From: Microbulbifer sp. A4B17
GTDB lineage: Bacteria > Pseudomonadota > Gammaproteobacteria > Pseudomonadales > Cellvibrionaceae
DNA: 64,000 nt
NCBI RefSeq assembly: GCF_003076275.1
Contig: NZ_CP029064.1
Coordinates: 4,869,501-4,933,500, forward strand
Direction: 5' to 3'
Made by a program: the position numbers and the translations under genes. The notes beneath the pieces were generated by a model, which was not told where the DNA came from, ran no database searches, and saw only the letters and a list, made by a program, of their open reading frames with translations. This document shows positions 1 through 9,132 of this stretch, piece by piece (the first letter of the stretch is position 1; each line of letters opens with the position of its first letter).

Positions 1-1
1 A

Positions 2-112
2 GCCCAGCGCTACAACAAACAGCAGGGCAACCGCTCCCAGAAAGGGGGCCAAGGTAATGGCCGTGGCAGCATGGGCGATATTTTGATGGCGGCGATGAAG
101 AATAAAAAATAA
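2..112 (+). CDS. C-terminal end of an unidentified protein (partial)
   Basis: An open frame enters from the left edge and stops with TAA at 110-112, giving 36 residues. The tail is rich in Gln, Gly, Asn and Lys and ends in a short amphipathic stretch (MGDILMAAMKNKK). Tails like this occur on RNA-binding proteins, but too little is visible to name a family. A strong terminator follows directly, which supports this being a real gene end. Confidence 0.55.
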   Translation, partial: AQRYNKQQGNRSQKGGQGNGRGSMGDILMAAMKNKK

Positions 113-117
113 CCGAT

Positions 118-147
118 AAAAAGGGCGGCTAAGTGGCCGCCCTTTTT
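118..147. terminator. Bidirectional rho-independent terminator
   Basis: A 7-bp GC stem (GGGCGGC/GCCGCCC) with a six-base loop is flanked by an A run on the left and a T run on the right. It lies between the partial gene ending at 112 and rluA ending at 177 on the other strand, so it can serve both. Confidence 0.85.
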
Positions 148-176
148 ATATATCTTTGACAACCCCTATTGTCACC

Positions 177-842
177 TTATTCAATTACAAATTCTCCGGG
201 CAACTCGCTAGTAAAGAATAGCGCTTCTCCGCTTGTAGGGTGAGAAAAATTCAATTCGCTGGCATGTAATAATAGCCTCGAAGCTCCCTTCAACGCATCG
301 GGGTGGGCATAAAAGGGGTCTCCCAGTATCGGATGTCCTATTGCCTGCATATGCACACGGAGTTGGTGGGAGCGTCCAGTAACTGGCATAAGTCGAATTA
401 AACTACTGTTTTCAGAGCTGGAGACTCTCTCCCAACGAGTCAGGGATGGCTTGCCCTCGGAAAAATCCACTTTTTGCCTTGGCCTATTTGGCCAGTCACA
501 AATAAGCGGTAAATCCACTTCACCACTTACATTTTCAGGCACACCCCATACTCGCGCATAGTAGATTTTCTCAACTTCACGATTTTGAAATAAAATACTC
601 AGCGCCTTGTGCACCTCGGCACTGCGCGCCATTACGATTAGTCCTGAAGTATCCATGTCCAATCGATGGACAGTTAATGCATCTGGATATAGTGATTGCG
701 CTCGACTAGCTAAGCTGTCTTTATGATCAGCGCTTCTTCCCGGAACACTGAGAAGCCCGCTAGGTTTTTCTAAAACCAGTAGTGCTTCATCCTCATACAG
801 TATTGAGAGGAATGGTTTCAGGGGGGGATTATAATTCCGCAC
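177..842 (-). CDS. rluA: Dual-specificity RNA pseudouridine synthase RluA
   Basis: Converts uridine to pseudouridine in 23S rRNA and in the anticodon arm of some tRNAs. The 221-residue protein matches the length of E. coli RluA (219) and shares its N-terminal pattern (NYNPP, KPSGLLSVPGR). The catalytic motif HRLDMDTSG places the nucleophilic Asp at residue 62, and DWPNRP and TGRSHQLRVHM are also typical of RluA. The start is a GTG at 842 preceded by a weak AGGT ribosome-binding site. It is transcribed alone and ends at the shared terminator. RluA rather than RluC/D is favoured by the lack of an S4 domain. Confidence 0.93.
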   Translation of the reverse strand: MRNYNPPLKPFLSILYEDEALLVLEKPSGLLSVPGRSADHKDSLASRAQSLYPDALTVHRLDMDTSGLIVMARSAEVHKALSILFQNREVEKIYYARVWGVPENVSGEVDLPLICDWPNRPRQKVDFSEGKPSLTRWERVSSSENSSLIRLMPVTGRSHQLRVHMQAIGHPILGDPFYAHPDALKGASRLLLHASELNFSHPTSGEALFFTSELPGEFVIE

Positions 843-959
843 TTATACCAACCTACCGGAATTTAAAAATATTTCAGATGGCCCAGAAGAGATGTTAAAT
901 CTCCAGCCAGTAAACTCTGAACAAACGATATGAAAATTTCAGACAATGTTTCATAAACA

Positions 960-991
960 GAAAACTCGAAAGCAATAGCTTTCGAGTTTTC
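960..991 (-). terminator. Terminator downstream of metF
   Basis: Perfect 14-bp stem (arms 960-973 and 978-991) with an AATA loop, rich in A/T at its base so that the leftward transcript carries U residues in the distal arm. It starts three bases past the metF stop codon. Confidence 0.75.
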
Positions 992-993
992 AA

Positions 994-1824
994 TTAAAGC
1001 TTGAGGCTTTTCAAAATCTTAGTAACGATTGCATCCTGATTCATTGTGTAAAAATGTAAACCCGGCGCCCCCCCTTCTAATAAGGTCTCGCAGAGGTCGG
1101 TAACAACCTCTAATCCAAGCTTTCGAATGTCTTCAGGATTACGGAAGCTTTCCATGCGCTTAACCAACCACCTCGGAATTTCCGCACCACAATTGCGAGA
1201 GAAACGCACAAGGTTGGCAAAATTAGCTATCGGCATAATGCCTGGATAAATGGGCGCATCGATACCCGCCTTTTCACACTGATCAATAAAGTAGAAATAG
1301 GAATCTGGGTTATAGAAATATTGAGTCAGTGCGCTATTAGCACCTGCCTCAAATTTACCTTTTAAATACCGAATATCATCATCGTAGCTATTCGACTCCG
1401 GGTGGATCTCTGGATAGGCAGCTACTTCAAGATGAAATTGATCGCCGGTATGTCGTCGAATAAAGGCGACTAATTCATTCGCATAAACCAGTTGCGCCAC
1501 TGCACCCATGCCCGATGGCATATCACCGCGCAGTGCAACTATTCGATTAATTCCCGCCTCTTTATATTCATTTAACAAACCCAGTATTGTCTCTTCATTA
1601 TCACCGCCGAACGATAAATGAGGGGCAATTGAAATACCATCCCGTCGCATATTGGTCACAATACTCGACGTTGTCTCTCTTGTGGTACCACCGGCACCAT
1701 AAGTTACAGAGAAGAATTCAGGGTTAAATGCCTGCAGCGCTTCACGAGTTTTATATAGTTTCTCGCGACCCTCTGGCGTTTTGGGAGGGAAAAATTCGAA
1801 ACTTATGCGAATGGAGTCTTTCAT
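994..1824 (-). CDS. metF: Methylenetetrahydrofolate reductase
   Basis: Reduces 5,10-methylene-THF to 5-methyl-THF, the methyl donor for remaking methionine from homocysteine. The N-terminus (ISFEFFPPKT) and the motif ALRGD are hallmarks of the MetF TIM barrel. The chosen ATG at 1824 gives 276 residues and has GGAG seven bases upstream; an in-frame start 21 bases earlier would add seven residues and lacks such a site. It is the last gene of the leftward cluster sahR-metK-ahcY-metF, so methyl-group supply is grouped with SAM synthesis and SAH removal. Confidence 0.95.
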   Translation of the reverse strand: MKDSIRISFEFFPPKTPEGREKLYKTREALQAFNPEFFSVTYGAGGTTRETTSSIVTNMRRDGISIAPHLSFGGDNEETILGLLNEYKEAGINRIVALRGDMPSGMGAVAQLVYANELVAFIRRHTGDQFHLEVAAYPEIHPESNSYDDDIRYLKGKFEAGANSALTQYFYNPDSYFYFIDQCEKAGIDAPIYPGIMPIANFANLVRFSRNCGAEIPRWLVKRMESFRNPEDIRKLGLEVVTDLCETLLEGGAPGLHFYTMNQDAIVTKILKSLKL

Positions 1825-1888
1825 TATATTTCTCCAACCCCGCACAATTCAGGTGCCGGCCATGCCGACACCTTTTAGTTAGGGGTGA

Positions 1889-3274
1889 TTAGTACTTATA
1901 ACTTTCAGGTTTGAACGGACCTTCAACTGAAACACCGATATAGTTAGCTTGCTGCTCGGTCATACGGGTAATAACACCACTAAAACCCTCAACCATATAG
2001 CGTGCAACTTCTTCATCCAGGTGCTTGGGCAGTACTTTTACATACAGCGCTGAAGTTTTTTGATCTGCTGGTAAGTCAGCAAACTTTTCTTTGAACAAAT
2101 GGATCTGGGCGAGAACCTGGTTGGCAAAAGAGCCATCCATAATGCGGCTCGGGTGGCCAGTAGCGTTGCCAAGGTTTACCAGGCGGCCTTCAGACAGCAG
2201 CAGCAAGTGATCATTGGTTTCGCTATTGCGAACCACCTTATGTACCTGCGGCTTAACTTCCTGCCACTCCCAGTTTTCACGCATAAAGGCGGTGTCGATT
2301 TCATTATCGAAGTGACCAATATTACAAACCACCGCACCACTCTTCAGGGCGGAAAGCATGTGGGCATCGCAAACATTCACATTACCGGTTGTAGTAACGA
2401 TCAGGTCTGTATTGGCCAGCAGCTGTTTGTTAATACCCTCAGCAGTACCGGTATTAACACCGTCGATATAGGGGGAAACCAGCTCGAAGCCGTCCATACA
2501 AGCCTGCATCGCACAGATCGGGTCCACTTCAGAAACCCGTACGATCATGCCTTCCTGGCGCAGGGATGCTGCAGAACCTTTACCTACGTCGCCGTAACCA
2601 ATAACCAGCGCTCGCTTACCAGAGAGCAGGTGGTCAGTGGCGCGCTTGATGGCGTCGTTAAGGCTGTGGCGACAGCCGTATTTGTTGTCGTTCTTGCTCT
2701 TGGTCACAGCGTCATTAACGTTGATCGCAGGAATCTTCAGGGTGCCTTCGCGCAGCATATCCTGCAGGCGGTGTACGCCGGTGGTGGTCTCTTCACTCAC
2801 ACCGTGGCAAGCATCGAGAAGTTGCGGGTATTCGCGGTGCAGCAACTCGGTGAGGTCGCCACCGTCATCCAAAATAATATTGGGTTGCCAGCCTGCAACA
2901 TCGGCACCAATAGTGCGCTCAAGGCACCACTCGTACTCTTCTTCAGTTTCACCTTTCCAGGCAAATACAGGGATTCCGCGCGCAGCAATGGCGGCAGCGG
3001 CGTGATCCTGGGTGGAGAAAATATTACAGGAGGACCAGCGAACTTCAGCACCCAGTGCGACCAGGGTTTCGATCAGCACCGCAGTCTGGATCGTCATATG
3101 GATACAGCCCATGATACGGGCACCCGCCAGCGGCTGCTCTGCACGATATTTCTCACGCAGAGTCATCAGCGCCGGCATTTCACCTTCTGCAATTTCAATT
3201 TCACGGCGCCCCCACTCGGCCAGGGAAATATCCGCGATTTTGTAATCTTTAAATTCAGTGCTCATTTGATTCAT
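1889..3274 (-). CDS. ahcY: S-adenosylhomocysteine hydrolase
   Basis: Splits S-adenosylhomocysteine into homocysteine and adenosine, relieving product inhibition of methyltransferases. About 461 residues. The NAD-binding loop GYGDVGKG sits in the typical context [16 protein letters not shown], and the C-terminus [20 protein letters not shown] (here [16 protein letters not shown]) is the conserved tetramer tail that reaches the neighbouring subunit's NAD. The start is set at ATG 3274; a second ATG nine bases downstream (MSTEFKDY) is equally likely, and a TTG 15 bases upstream is unlikely. It lies between metK and metF with no other gene, consistent with one SAM-cycle operon. Confidence 0.95.
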   Translation of the reverse strand: MNQMSTEFKDYKIADISLAEWGRREIEIAEGEMPALMTLREKYRAEQPLAGARIMGCIHMTIQTAVLIETLVALGAEVRWSSCNIFSTQDHAAAAIAARGIPVFAWKGETEEEYEWCLERTIGADVAGWQPNIILDDGGDLTELLHREYPQLLDACHGVSEETTTGVHRLQDMLREGTLKIPAINVNDAVTKSKNDNKYGCRHSLNDAIKRATDHLLSGKRALVIGYGDVGKGSAASLRQEGMIVRVSEVDPICAMQACMDGFELVSPYIDGVNTGTAEGINKQLLANTDLIVTTTGNVNVCDAHMLSALKSGAVVCNIGHFDNEIDTAFMRENWEWQEVKPQVHKVVRNSETNDHLLLLSEGRLVNLGNATGHPSRIMDGSFANQVLAQIHLFKEKFADLPADQKTSALYVKVLPKHLDEEVARYMVEGFSGVITRMTEQQANYIGVSVEGPFKPESYKY

Positions 3275-3330
3275 CGTTTTTGAGTCCAAAAATTATCTGC
3301 TTGCCGAGTGGTACCCAGCATATTTTGTGT

Positions 3331-3351
3331 GCCCGCGCTTTTGGCGCAGGC
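3331..3351 (-). other. Hairpin in the metK-ahcY intergenic RNA
   Basis: Perfect 8-bp GC-rich stem (3331-3338 with 3344-3351) and a five-base loop, midway in the gap between the metK stop and the ahcY start. No T tract follows in the leftward direction (ACACAAAA), so it is a poor terminator. It could be an mRNA-stabilising or processing hairpin that uncouples metK and ahcY. The SAH-riboswitch consensus core was not recognised here. Confidence 0.5.
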
Positions 3352-3372
3352 ATGAATATTTATTTCTGAAAC

Positions 3373-4593
3373 TTAGAGGCCGGCTTGGGAGCAAAGCTCA
3401 TCCGCTTTATCGGTTTTCTCCCATGGGAAAGCAGTAAAGCTCTCACTGCGTTCCTGACCGTTGCTGTCGACCCAGTTGTAAGTGTGGGTAAACGGGTCGC
3501 GACCAAAGTGACCGTAAGCTGCGGTCAACTGATACATCGGGTGCAGCAGGTCGAGGGATTTGGAGATGGCGTAAGGGCGCAGGTCAAAGTTTTCGCGTAC
3601 CAGCTCTACCAGCTTATCCTCTGGTACCAAACCGGTTCCAAAAGTATTAATTGCTACGGAAGTCGGCTCGGCGACACCGATGGCGTAGGAAACCTGAATC
3701 TCACAGCGCTTGGCCAGGCCTGCCGCGACAATGTTCTTAGCCACATAGCGACCCGCATAAGCGGCAGAGCGGTCAACCTTGGAGGGGTCCTTACCGGAAA
3801 ATGCACCGCCGCCATGGCGAGCAGAGCCACCGTAAGTGTCAACGATAATCTTGCGCCCGGTGAGACCGCAGTCTCCAACGGGCCCACCAATAACAAAGTT
3901 GCCCGTCGGATTGATATGGAACTTGGTGTCTTTATGCAGCCATTCCAGCGGCAAGGTGTTGTGAACAATCAACTCCATCACTGCATCGCGCAGATCTTTT
4001 TGGCTGACATCCGGGTTGTGCTGAGTTGAAAGAACAACCGCATCGATCGCACAGGGGCGACCTTGTTCGTCGTAACGGAAGGTCAGCTGGCTTTTTGCAT
4101 CGGGACGCAACCAGGGGAGCAGGCCGGATTTACGCACTTCAGCCTGACGCTCAACCAGACGGTGGGAATAGTAGATCGGCGCAGGCATAAAGGTGGGGGT
4201 TTCATTGGTCGCATAACCAAACATTAACCCCTGATCCCCAGCACCCTGATCTTCCGGCTTAGCACGGTCTACACCCTGTGCGATATCCACAGATTGTTTA
4301 CCAATCACATTGATAACACCGCAAGTATCTCCGTCGTAGCCCACATCGGAAGAGGTATAGCCGATATCGGTAATAACTTTGCGCACCAGCTCTTCCAGAT
4401 CAACCCAGGCAGAGGTGGAAATCTCGCCGGCAATAACAGCAATACCGGTTTTCACCAGGGTTTCACAGGCAACCCGCGCCTGCTTGTCACGGGCCAGTAG
4501 AGCATCCAATACAGCATCGGAAATCTGGTCGGCAATTTTATCCGGGTGTCCCTCAGATACGGATTCTGAGGTAAACAGTCTGTATTCACTCAT
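3373..4593 (-). CDS. metK: S-adenosylmethionine synthase
   Basis: Makes SAM from methionine and ATP. The 406-residue product has the family blocks in order: [18 protein letters not shown] near the N-terminus, [12 protein letters not shown] around residue 117, and [16 protein letters not shown] around residue 260, the last forming the phosphate-binding loop. Length is slightly above the E. coli enzyme (384). ATG at 4593 is followed by [14 protein letters not shown], a normal start. It is downstream of sahR by 72 bases and upstream of ahcY, and the leader carries competing hairpins described separately. Confidence 0.97.
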   Translation of the reverse strand: MSEYRLFTSESVSEGHPDKIADQISDAVLDALLARDKQARVACETLVKTGIAVIAGEISTSAWVDLEELVRKVITDIGYTSSDVGYDGDTCGVINVIGKQSVDIAQGVDRAKPEDQGAGDQGLMFGYATNETPTFMPAPIYYSHRLVERQAEVRKSGLLPWLRPDAKSQLTFRYDEQGRPCAIDAVVLSTQHNPDVSQKDLRDAVMELIVHNTLPLEWLHKDTKFHINPTGNFVIGGPVGDCGLTGRKIIVDTYGGSARHGGGAFSGKDPSKVDRSAAYAGRYVAKNIVAAGLAKRCEIQVSYAIGVAEPTSVAINTFGTGLVPEDKLVELVRENFDLRPYAISKSLDLLHPMYQLTAAYGHFGRDPFTHTYNWVDSNGQERSESFTAFPWEKTDKADELCSQAGL

Positions 4594-4640
4594 TTTGAGG
4601 TCTCCATTGTCCCGCCGCAGCGGTTGAATATCTTTTAACT

Positions 4641-4670
4641 TCAGGCTGTGCCTGACAAACCCCCGTCAGG
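4641..4670 (-). promoter_or_regulatory. Competing hairpins in the metK leader
   Basis: Three short arms can pair in two exclusive ways. The middle arm (4650-4656, gcctgac) pairs either with 4641-4646 (tcaggc, three-base loop) or with 4665-4670 (gtcagg, eight-base loop). The right arm overlaps the sahR stop codon. Such an arrangement just before metK could act as an attenuator or translation coupler. No known SAM-riboswitch class was recognised, and no T tract marks it as a classical terminator. Confidence 0.4.
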
Positions 4671-5622
4671 GCTTAATAAACTCTCTTATCTGAATCTGAA
4701 AGCCGTTGCGCAGGGCACTATAAATACTGCGCCCATCTTGCAGGCCGGCAGTCGCGGCCCAGTCACTCAACTGCTCTGGAGCAAAACCCAGCCATAAATC
4801 TCCGCAGGCCTCTCTGGCCCAATCCTGGCTGTGTTCTTGCAATTCTGCGATTAAAAGCTGCCCGCCCTTTTTTAGGGCGCCGTGCAAATCGTGAAAAATT
4901 TGTGCCGGGTCAGGAGTGTGGTGCAGCACCATGTTCACCACGATGGTGTCGGCACTGGCCGGCCGCGCTGCAGCTGCGCGAGTATCGCTACAGACAAACT
5001 CGATATTTTTAATACCCTGTTCATCGGCAAAAGATTGGGCCCGCTCCAACATTGCAGAAGACAGATCCAGTGCTGTCACTGTCGCGAAACGCTGGGCCAA
5101 CTCCTGTAGAAATTCACCTTCTCCAGGACCAACTTCCAAGGCATGACGACCAGGTTTGAGCAGCTGGGCCACCTGTGGTCCGTATACGTCATAGCTGGCA
5201 ATCAATTCCTGCTGCTCGCGAAAGCGGTTGCCGTAATCGGCAAAGAAACGTCGCGATGCTTCCGCTCTCTCTTCAGAAATCCGGGATACCGCCTGCACAC
5301 GCACATCGGCCAGAGGCAAATGATCCAGGTTTGTAAAAAGCTGTGCCAGCAGTGGAGTAGCTGCAGTGCGCCGGTAGAAAAGGTTATTACCTTCGCGGTG
5401 CTTGTTTACCAGACCTGCCTGGGCGAGCACTTTCAAGTGATGACTCAAGGCAGGTTGGCGCAAATCAAAGATTCGGCACAGCTCTAAAACACTGTAAGAG
5501 TCCTGGCTGAGCAGGCGCAATATTTCGAGCCGCAGGGGATCTCCGGCGGCTTTCAGGGTCAAGGCCAGCTGAGGAATTGCCTCGGCTGGGCTCAGTTCGG
5601 GAGCTGGCTCATTTTCAGACAT
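4666..5622 (-). CDS. sahR: ArsR-type repressor fused to a SAM-methyltransferase-like domain (SahR)
   Basis: Residues about 25-95 form a winged helix of the ArsR type (DPLRLEILRLLS, then DLRQPALSHHLKVLAQAGLV). Residues about 150-270 form a class I methyltransferase fold with the binding loop ALEVGPGEGEFLQ. This two-domain layout next to metK/ahcY/metF is that of SahR, which in Proteobacteria senses S-adenosylhomocysteine and represses SAM-recycling genes (established for the family). ATG at 5622 gives 318 residues. A GTG at 5649 would add nine residues and touch the operator, and neither start has a good ribosome-binding site. The gene is preceded by two tandem palindromes, which points to autoregulation. 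Confidence 0.88.
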   Translation of the reverse strand: MSENEPAPELSPAEAIPQLALTLKAAGDPLRLEILRLLSQDSYSVLELCRIFDLRQPALSHHLKVLAQAGLVNKHREGNNLFYRRTAATPLLAQLFTNLDHLPLADVRVQAVSRISEERAEASRRFFADYGNRFREQQELIASYDVYGPQVAQLLKPGRHALEVGPGEGEFLQELAQRFATVTALDLSSAMLERAQSFADEQGIKNIEFVCSDTRAAAARPASADTIVVNMVLHHTPDPAQIFHDLHGALKKGGQLLIAELQEHSQDWAREACGDLWLGFAPEQLSDWAATAGLQDGRSIYSALRNGFQIQIREFIKP

Positions 5623-5649
5623 GGGACGAAGTCTAGCAGGGGAGCACAC

Positions 5650-5673
5650 CTATATCAAAATGTTTTGATATAG
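5650..5673. promoter_or_regulatory. SahR operator 1 (24-bp palindrome)
   Basis: Half-site CTATATCAAAA, a TG centre, then the exact reverse complement TTTTGATATAG. Perfect symmetry over 22 of 24 bases directly in front of sahR identifies a dimeric repressor site. Assignment to SahR is inferred from position. Confidence 0.8.
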
Positions 5674-5697
5674 CTTTATTAAATATTTTTGATATAG
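5674..5697. promoter_or_regulatory. SahR operator 2 (degenerate copy)
   Basis: A second 24-bp unit abuts the first with no gap. Its right half TTTTTGATATAG matches the operator half-site, and its left half CTTTATTAAA differs from CTATATCAAA at two positions. The tandem spacing of 24 bases suggests cooperative binding. The stretch from here to tkt (5882) also holds the tkt promoter region, so the site could affect tkt as well. Confidence 0.6.
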
Positions 5698-5881
5698 ATG
5701 TTAATGGCGCCGCCTGATGCATAGAATTGGAAGTTTGTTGCTGCACTCAACAACAAATCCCCCACCAAAGCTTTGCGCAGGGCCGCCCTTTACGGGAAAA
5801 TACGCCACCATTTTCGTTGTTGCGGGAATCTGCCGGCAGAGCAGCGCCGCACCCTAGCTAAGAAACCAGAGAGCTCTTCTT

Positions 5882-7882
5882 ATGTCTTCTACTCCCTCTC
5901 GCACTGAAAAGGCCAACGCCATTCGCGCCCTGTCTATGGACGCGGTCCAGAAAGCCAAAAGTGGCCACCCCGGTGCGCCCATGGGTATGGCGGATATCGC
6001 CGAGGTGCTGTGGAATGACTACTTAAAGCACAACCCAGCCAACCCCAACTGGGCCGATCGCGACCGCTTTGTACTGTCCAACGGTCACGGCTCCATGCTG
6101 CTTTATTCCCTGCTGCACCTGTCCGGCTATGACCTGCCGATAGAAGAGCTGCAGAACTTCCGCCAACTGCATTCCAAAACTCCGGGCCATCCCGAATACG
6201 GTTATGCCCCTGGTGTAGAGACCACCACCGGCCCACTGGGCCAGGGCATCACCAACGCTGTTGGTATGGCAATGGCAGAAAAGATAATGGGTGCCCAGTT
6301 CAATCGCCCTGGCTACGAGCTGGTAGACCATCACACCTATGTATTCCTGGGCGATGGCTGCCTGATGGAAGGTATCTCCCACGAAGCCTGCTCCCTGGCC
6401 GGTACCCTGGGCCTGGGCAAGCTGGTCGCCTTCTATGACGACAACGGCATCTCCATCGATGGTGAAGTGGAAGGCTGGTTCACCGACGACACTCCCAAGC
6501 GCTTTGAATCCTACGGCTGGCACGTAATTCCCAATGTGGATGGCCACGATTCCGCCGCTATCAAAGCCGCTATTGAAGAAGCTCGCTCTGTTACCGATAA
6601 GCCCACCATTATCTGCTGCAAAACCGTGATCGGCTTCGGCTCCCCGAACAAACAGGGGCGCGAAGAGTGTCACGGTGCACCGCTGGGTGACGAAGAGATC
6701 GCCCTGGTTCGCGAAACCCTCGGTTGGGCCCACGGCCCATTTGAAATCCCCGAAGATATCTACGCTGGCTGGGATGCCAAAGCCAAAGGTGAAGCCCAGG
6801 AAGACGAATGGAAAGATATCCTCGCCGATTACCGCGAAGAATTCCCGGAGCTGGCAGCTGAATTTGAGCGCCGTATGAGCGGTGAACTGCCCGCAGACTT
6901 CCTCAGCAAAGCAGATGAGTACATCAAAGCCTGCCAGGAAAATGCAGAGAAGATCGCCTCCCGCAAAGCCAGCCAAAACGCACTGAACGCCTACGGCCCG
7001 CTGCTGCCCGAATTCCTCGGCGGCTCTGCCGACCTGGCCGGCTCCAACCTCACTATCTGGTCAGGCTCCAAAGGCATCAGCGCCGAAGATGCCTCCGGCA
7101 ACTACATCTATTACGGTGTGCGCGAATTCGGTATGAGCGCCATTATGAATGGTATCGCTCTGCACGGTGGTTTCGTGCCCTACGGTGCTACCTTCCTGAT
7201 GTTTATGGAATACGCCCGCAACGCTGTGCGCATGGCCGCACTGATGAAGCAGCGCGTGATCTTTGTCTACACTCACGACTCTATTGGCCTGGGCGAAGAC
7301 GGCCCAACTCACCAGCCGGTGGAACAGCTCAGCGCCTTACGCGCCACTCCGAACCTGCACACATGGCGCCCCTGTGACGCCACTGAATCCGCAGTGAGCT
7401 GGAAGATGGCTATAGCGCGCAAAGAAGGCCCCAGCACCATGGTCTTTAGCCGTCAGGGCCTGGCTCCTCAAGATCGCGACAGCGCACAGCTGGCTCAGAT
7501 TGAGCGCGGTGGATACGTACTATCCGACTGCGAAGGTACTCCTGAAGCCATTATTATTGCCACTGGCTCCGAGGTAGAGCTGGCGATGGCAGCCCAGGAA
7601 AAACTGGTTGGCAAGAAAGTTCGCGTTGTTTCCATGCCCTGTGCCGAGTTGTTTATGGAGCAGGAAGAAGCTTATCGCGAGTCCGTACTGCCTTCTTCTG
7701 TACGTGCACGAGTAGCGGTAGAAGCGAGCCACAAAGACTACTGGTATAAGTTTGTCGGTTTCGATGGCGCTATTATCGGTATGGAAACCTTTGGCGAATC
7801 TGCCCCTGCCGGCGACTTGATGCGCTACTTTGGTTTCACTGTGGACAATGTGGCTGAAGCGGTAGAAAAACTGCTGAAGTAA
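5882..7882 (+). CDS. tkt: Transketolase
   Basis: Transfers two-carbon ketol units between pentose-phosphate sugars using thiamine diphosphate. The 666-residue protein has the full family length. Visible motifs are [16 protein letters not shown] and the cofactor-binding GDGCLMEG in the first domain, and [19 protein letters not shown] in the pyrimidine-binding domain, whose conserved acidic and His residues act in catalysis. ATG at 5882 is preceded by an AGAGAG stretch. It lies divergent to sahR and upstream of epd, as in Pseudomonas. Confidence 0.97.
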   Translation: MSSTPSRTEKANAIRALSMDAVQKAKSGHPGAPMGMADIAEVLWNDYLKHNPANPNWADRDRFVLSNGHGSMLLYSLLHLSGYDLPIEELQNFRQLHSKTPGHPEYGYAPGVETTTGPLGQGITNAVGMAMAEKIMGAQFNRPGYELVDHHTYVFLGDGCLMEGISHEACSLAGTLGLGKLVAFYDDNGISIDGEVEGWFTDDTPKRFESYGWHVIPNVDGHDSAAIKAAIEEARSVTDKPTIICCKTVIGFGSPNKQGREECHGAPLGDEEIALVRETLGWAHGPFEIPEDIYAGWDAKAKGEAQEDEWKDILADYREEFPELAAEFERRMSGELPADFLSKADEYIKACQENAEKIASRKASQNALNAYGPLLPEFLGGSADLAGSNLTIWSGSKGISAEDASGNYIYYGVREFGMSAIMNGIALHGGFVPYGATFLMFMEYARNAVRMAALMKQRVIFVYTHDSIGLGEDGPTHQPVEQLSALRATPNLHTWRPCDATESAVSWKMAIARKEGPSTMVFSRQGLAPQDRDSAQLAQIERGGYVLSDCEGTPEAIIIATGSEVELAMAAQEKLVGKKVRVVSMPCAELFMEQEEAYRESVLPSSVRARVAVEASHKDYWYKFVGFDGAIIGMETFGESAPAGDLMRYFGFTVDNVAEAVEKLLK

Positions 7883-7918
7883 TACTGTTCTCTCCACCGA
7901 ATATCGTTTAGGTATCAA

Positions 7919-7951
7919 CCCCGTGCGGCTCTGGCTCGGCGCCGCGCGGGG
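7919..7951 (+). other. Stable hairpin between tkt and epd
   Basis: An 11-bp stem (7919-7929 with 7941-7951, one G-T pair) and an 11-base loop form a very GC-rich hairpin 37 bases past the tkt stop. The following sequence has only a short T run, so it is more likely a partial terminator or RNA-stability element that sets the tkt/epd ratio. Confidence 0.5.
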
Positions 7952-7989
7952 ACCCTTAGCTGACATTTTCTCCTGCCTAAAGTTGTGCT

Positions 7990-9000
7990 ATGACCACTAG
8001 AATTGCCATCAATGGCTACGGCCGTATCGGCCGCTCCGTTTTACGCGCACTCTATGAGTCTGGCGCCCGCGATAGCTTACAAATAGTCGCCATCAATGAA
8101 CTGGCTGACTGCGACACCATTGCACACCTGACAAAGTATGATTCTGTCCACGGCCGCTTCTCAGGCGAAGTTTCCGTGCATAAAGATGTCCTTGTGGTTA
8201 ACGGAGATTCTATTGCCGTAACTCATTGCGAGCGGTTAGAAGATCTGGATTGGCGACGGGATCAGGTAGATATCGTACTGGAATGCACCGGCAGCTTTAA
8301 GCAACGGCAGGGCGCTGAGTTACACCTTGCCGCAGGAGCCAAGAAAGTATTATTTTCCCAACCCGCCAGCCGCGATGTGGATGCCACCGTCGTGTATGGG
8401 GTAAACGACCATATTTTAACGGGCAAGGAGCGTATTATTTCGGCAGCCTCCTGTACCACTAATTGCAGTGTGCCAGTTATCGCCGCCCTGGATAAAGCCT
8501 TCGGTATTGAAGCTGGAGTCATTACCACCATCCATTCAGCAATGAACGATCAACCGGTAAGTGATGCCTATCATCATACTGATTTAAGAAAAACACGTTC
8601 AGCAATAACCTCTGTTATCCCGGTTGATACTGCTTTAGCACGAGGTATTGAGAGAATACTTCCCCACCTGTTTGGAAAGTTTGAAGCACAAGCCCTTCGT
8701 GTACCCACCGTCAATGTTTCCGCTATTGATTTATCCGTCTCCCTAAGCAAAGCGGTAAGCCAGGAAGAAGTTAACTTCGTACTTAAAACTGCTTCCGAAA
8801 AGGAATTTAACGGTGTGCTTGGCTTTACCCGAGAACCTCTCGCATCCTGTGACTTTAATCACGACCCCCGTTCCGGCGTCATTGATGCAGGCCAAACTCG
8901 TGTAGCGGGTGATCGATTAGCCAAGATTTTGATTTGGTTTGATAATGAGTGGGGATTTGCCAATAGGATGTTGGATGTGGCGAGACTGCTTTCTCACTAA
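7990..9000 (+). CDS. epd: D-erythrose-4-phosphate dehydrogenase
   Basis: Oxidises erythrose 4-phosphate to 4-phosphoerythronate, the first step of pyridoxal phosphate synthesis. It belongs to the GAPDH superfamily: N-terminal NAD fold ([12 protein letters not shown]), catalytic Cys155 in SCTTNC, and C-terminal [12 protein letters not shown]. Epd rather than GAPDH is supported by INELAD in place of the GAPDH NDL motif, by [17 protein letters not shown], and by overall likeness to E. coli Epd at 336 residues. Usual downstream partners pgk and fba are absent; AT-rich accessory DNA starts directly after the stop. Confidence 0.9.
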   Translation: MTTRIAINGYGRIGRSVLRALYESGARDSLQIVAINELADCDTIAHLTKYDSVHGRFSGEVSVHKDVLVVNGDSIAVTHCERLEDLDWRRDQVDIVLECTGSFKQRQGAELHLAAGAKKVLFSQPASRDVDATVVYGVNDHILTGKERIISAASCTTNCSVPVIAALDKAFGIEAGVITTIHSAMNDQPVSDAYHHTDLRKTRSAITSVIPVDTALARGIERILPHLFGKFEAQALRVPTVNVSAIDLSVSLSKAVSQEEVNFVLKTASEKEFNGVLGFTREPLASCDFNHDPRSGVIDAGQTRVAGDRLAKILIWFDNEWGFANRMLDVARLLSH

Positions 9001-9068
9001 AGGCAATAATATAGTATTTGGGGAATATCTAATTCCCACCAGATTAGAGCGCAATAAAATCAGCCCTA

Positions 9069-9097
9069 GAGGTGGCAGCGCAAATAGATACCACCTC
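9069..9097. terminator. Possible weak terminator between epd and the lipoprotein gene
   Basis: A 7-bp repeat GAGGTGG/CCACCTC with a 15-base loop is followed by ATTATTTTCTT. The large loop makes it weak, but it is the only candidate stop signal between the convergent genes ending at 9000 and 9133. Confidence 0.4.
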
Positions 9098-9132
9098 ATT
9101 ATTTTCTTACATACAATTTTATTTAAAGGGCT

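Noticed and set aside
2099..3283. Long open frame opposite ahcY
   Set aside because: It is a mirror of the high-GC coding pattern of ahcY, with no family likeness. The same reasoning removes other long antisense frames, for example those opposite tkt, hslU and ubiJ.
3275..3372. SAH riboswitch upstream of ahcY
   Set aside because: The region has a hairpin, but the conserved aptamer core of the SAH riboswitch could not be found; control by SahR fits the locus better.
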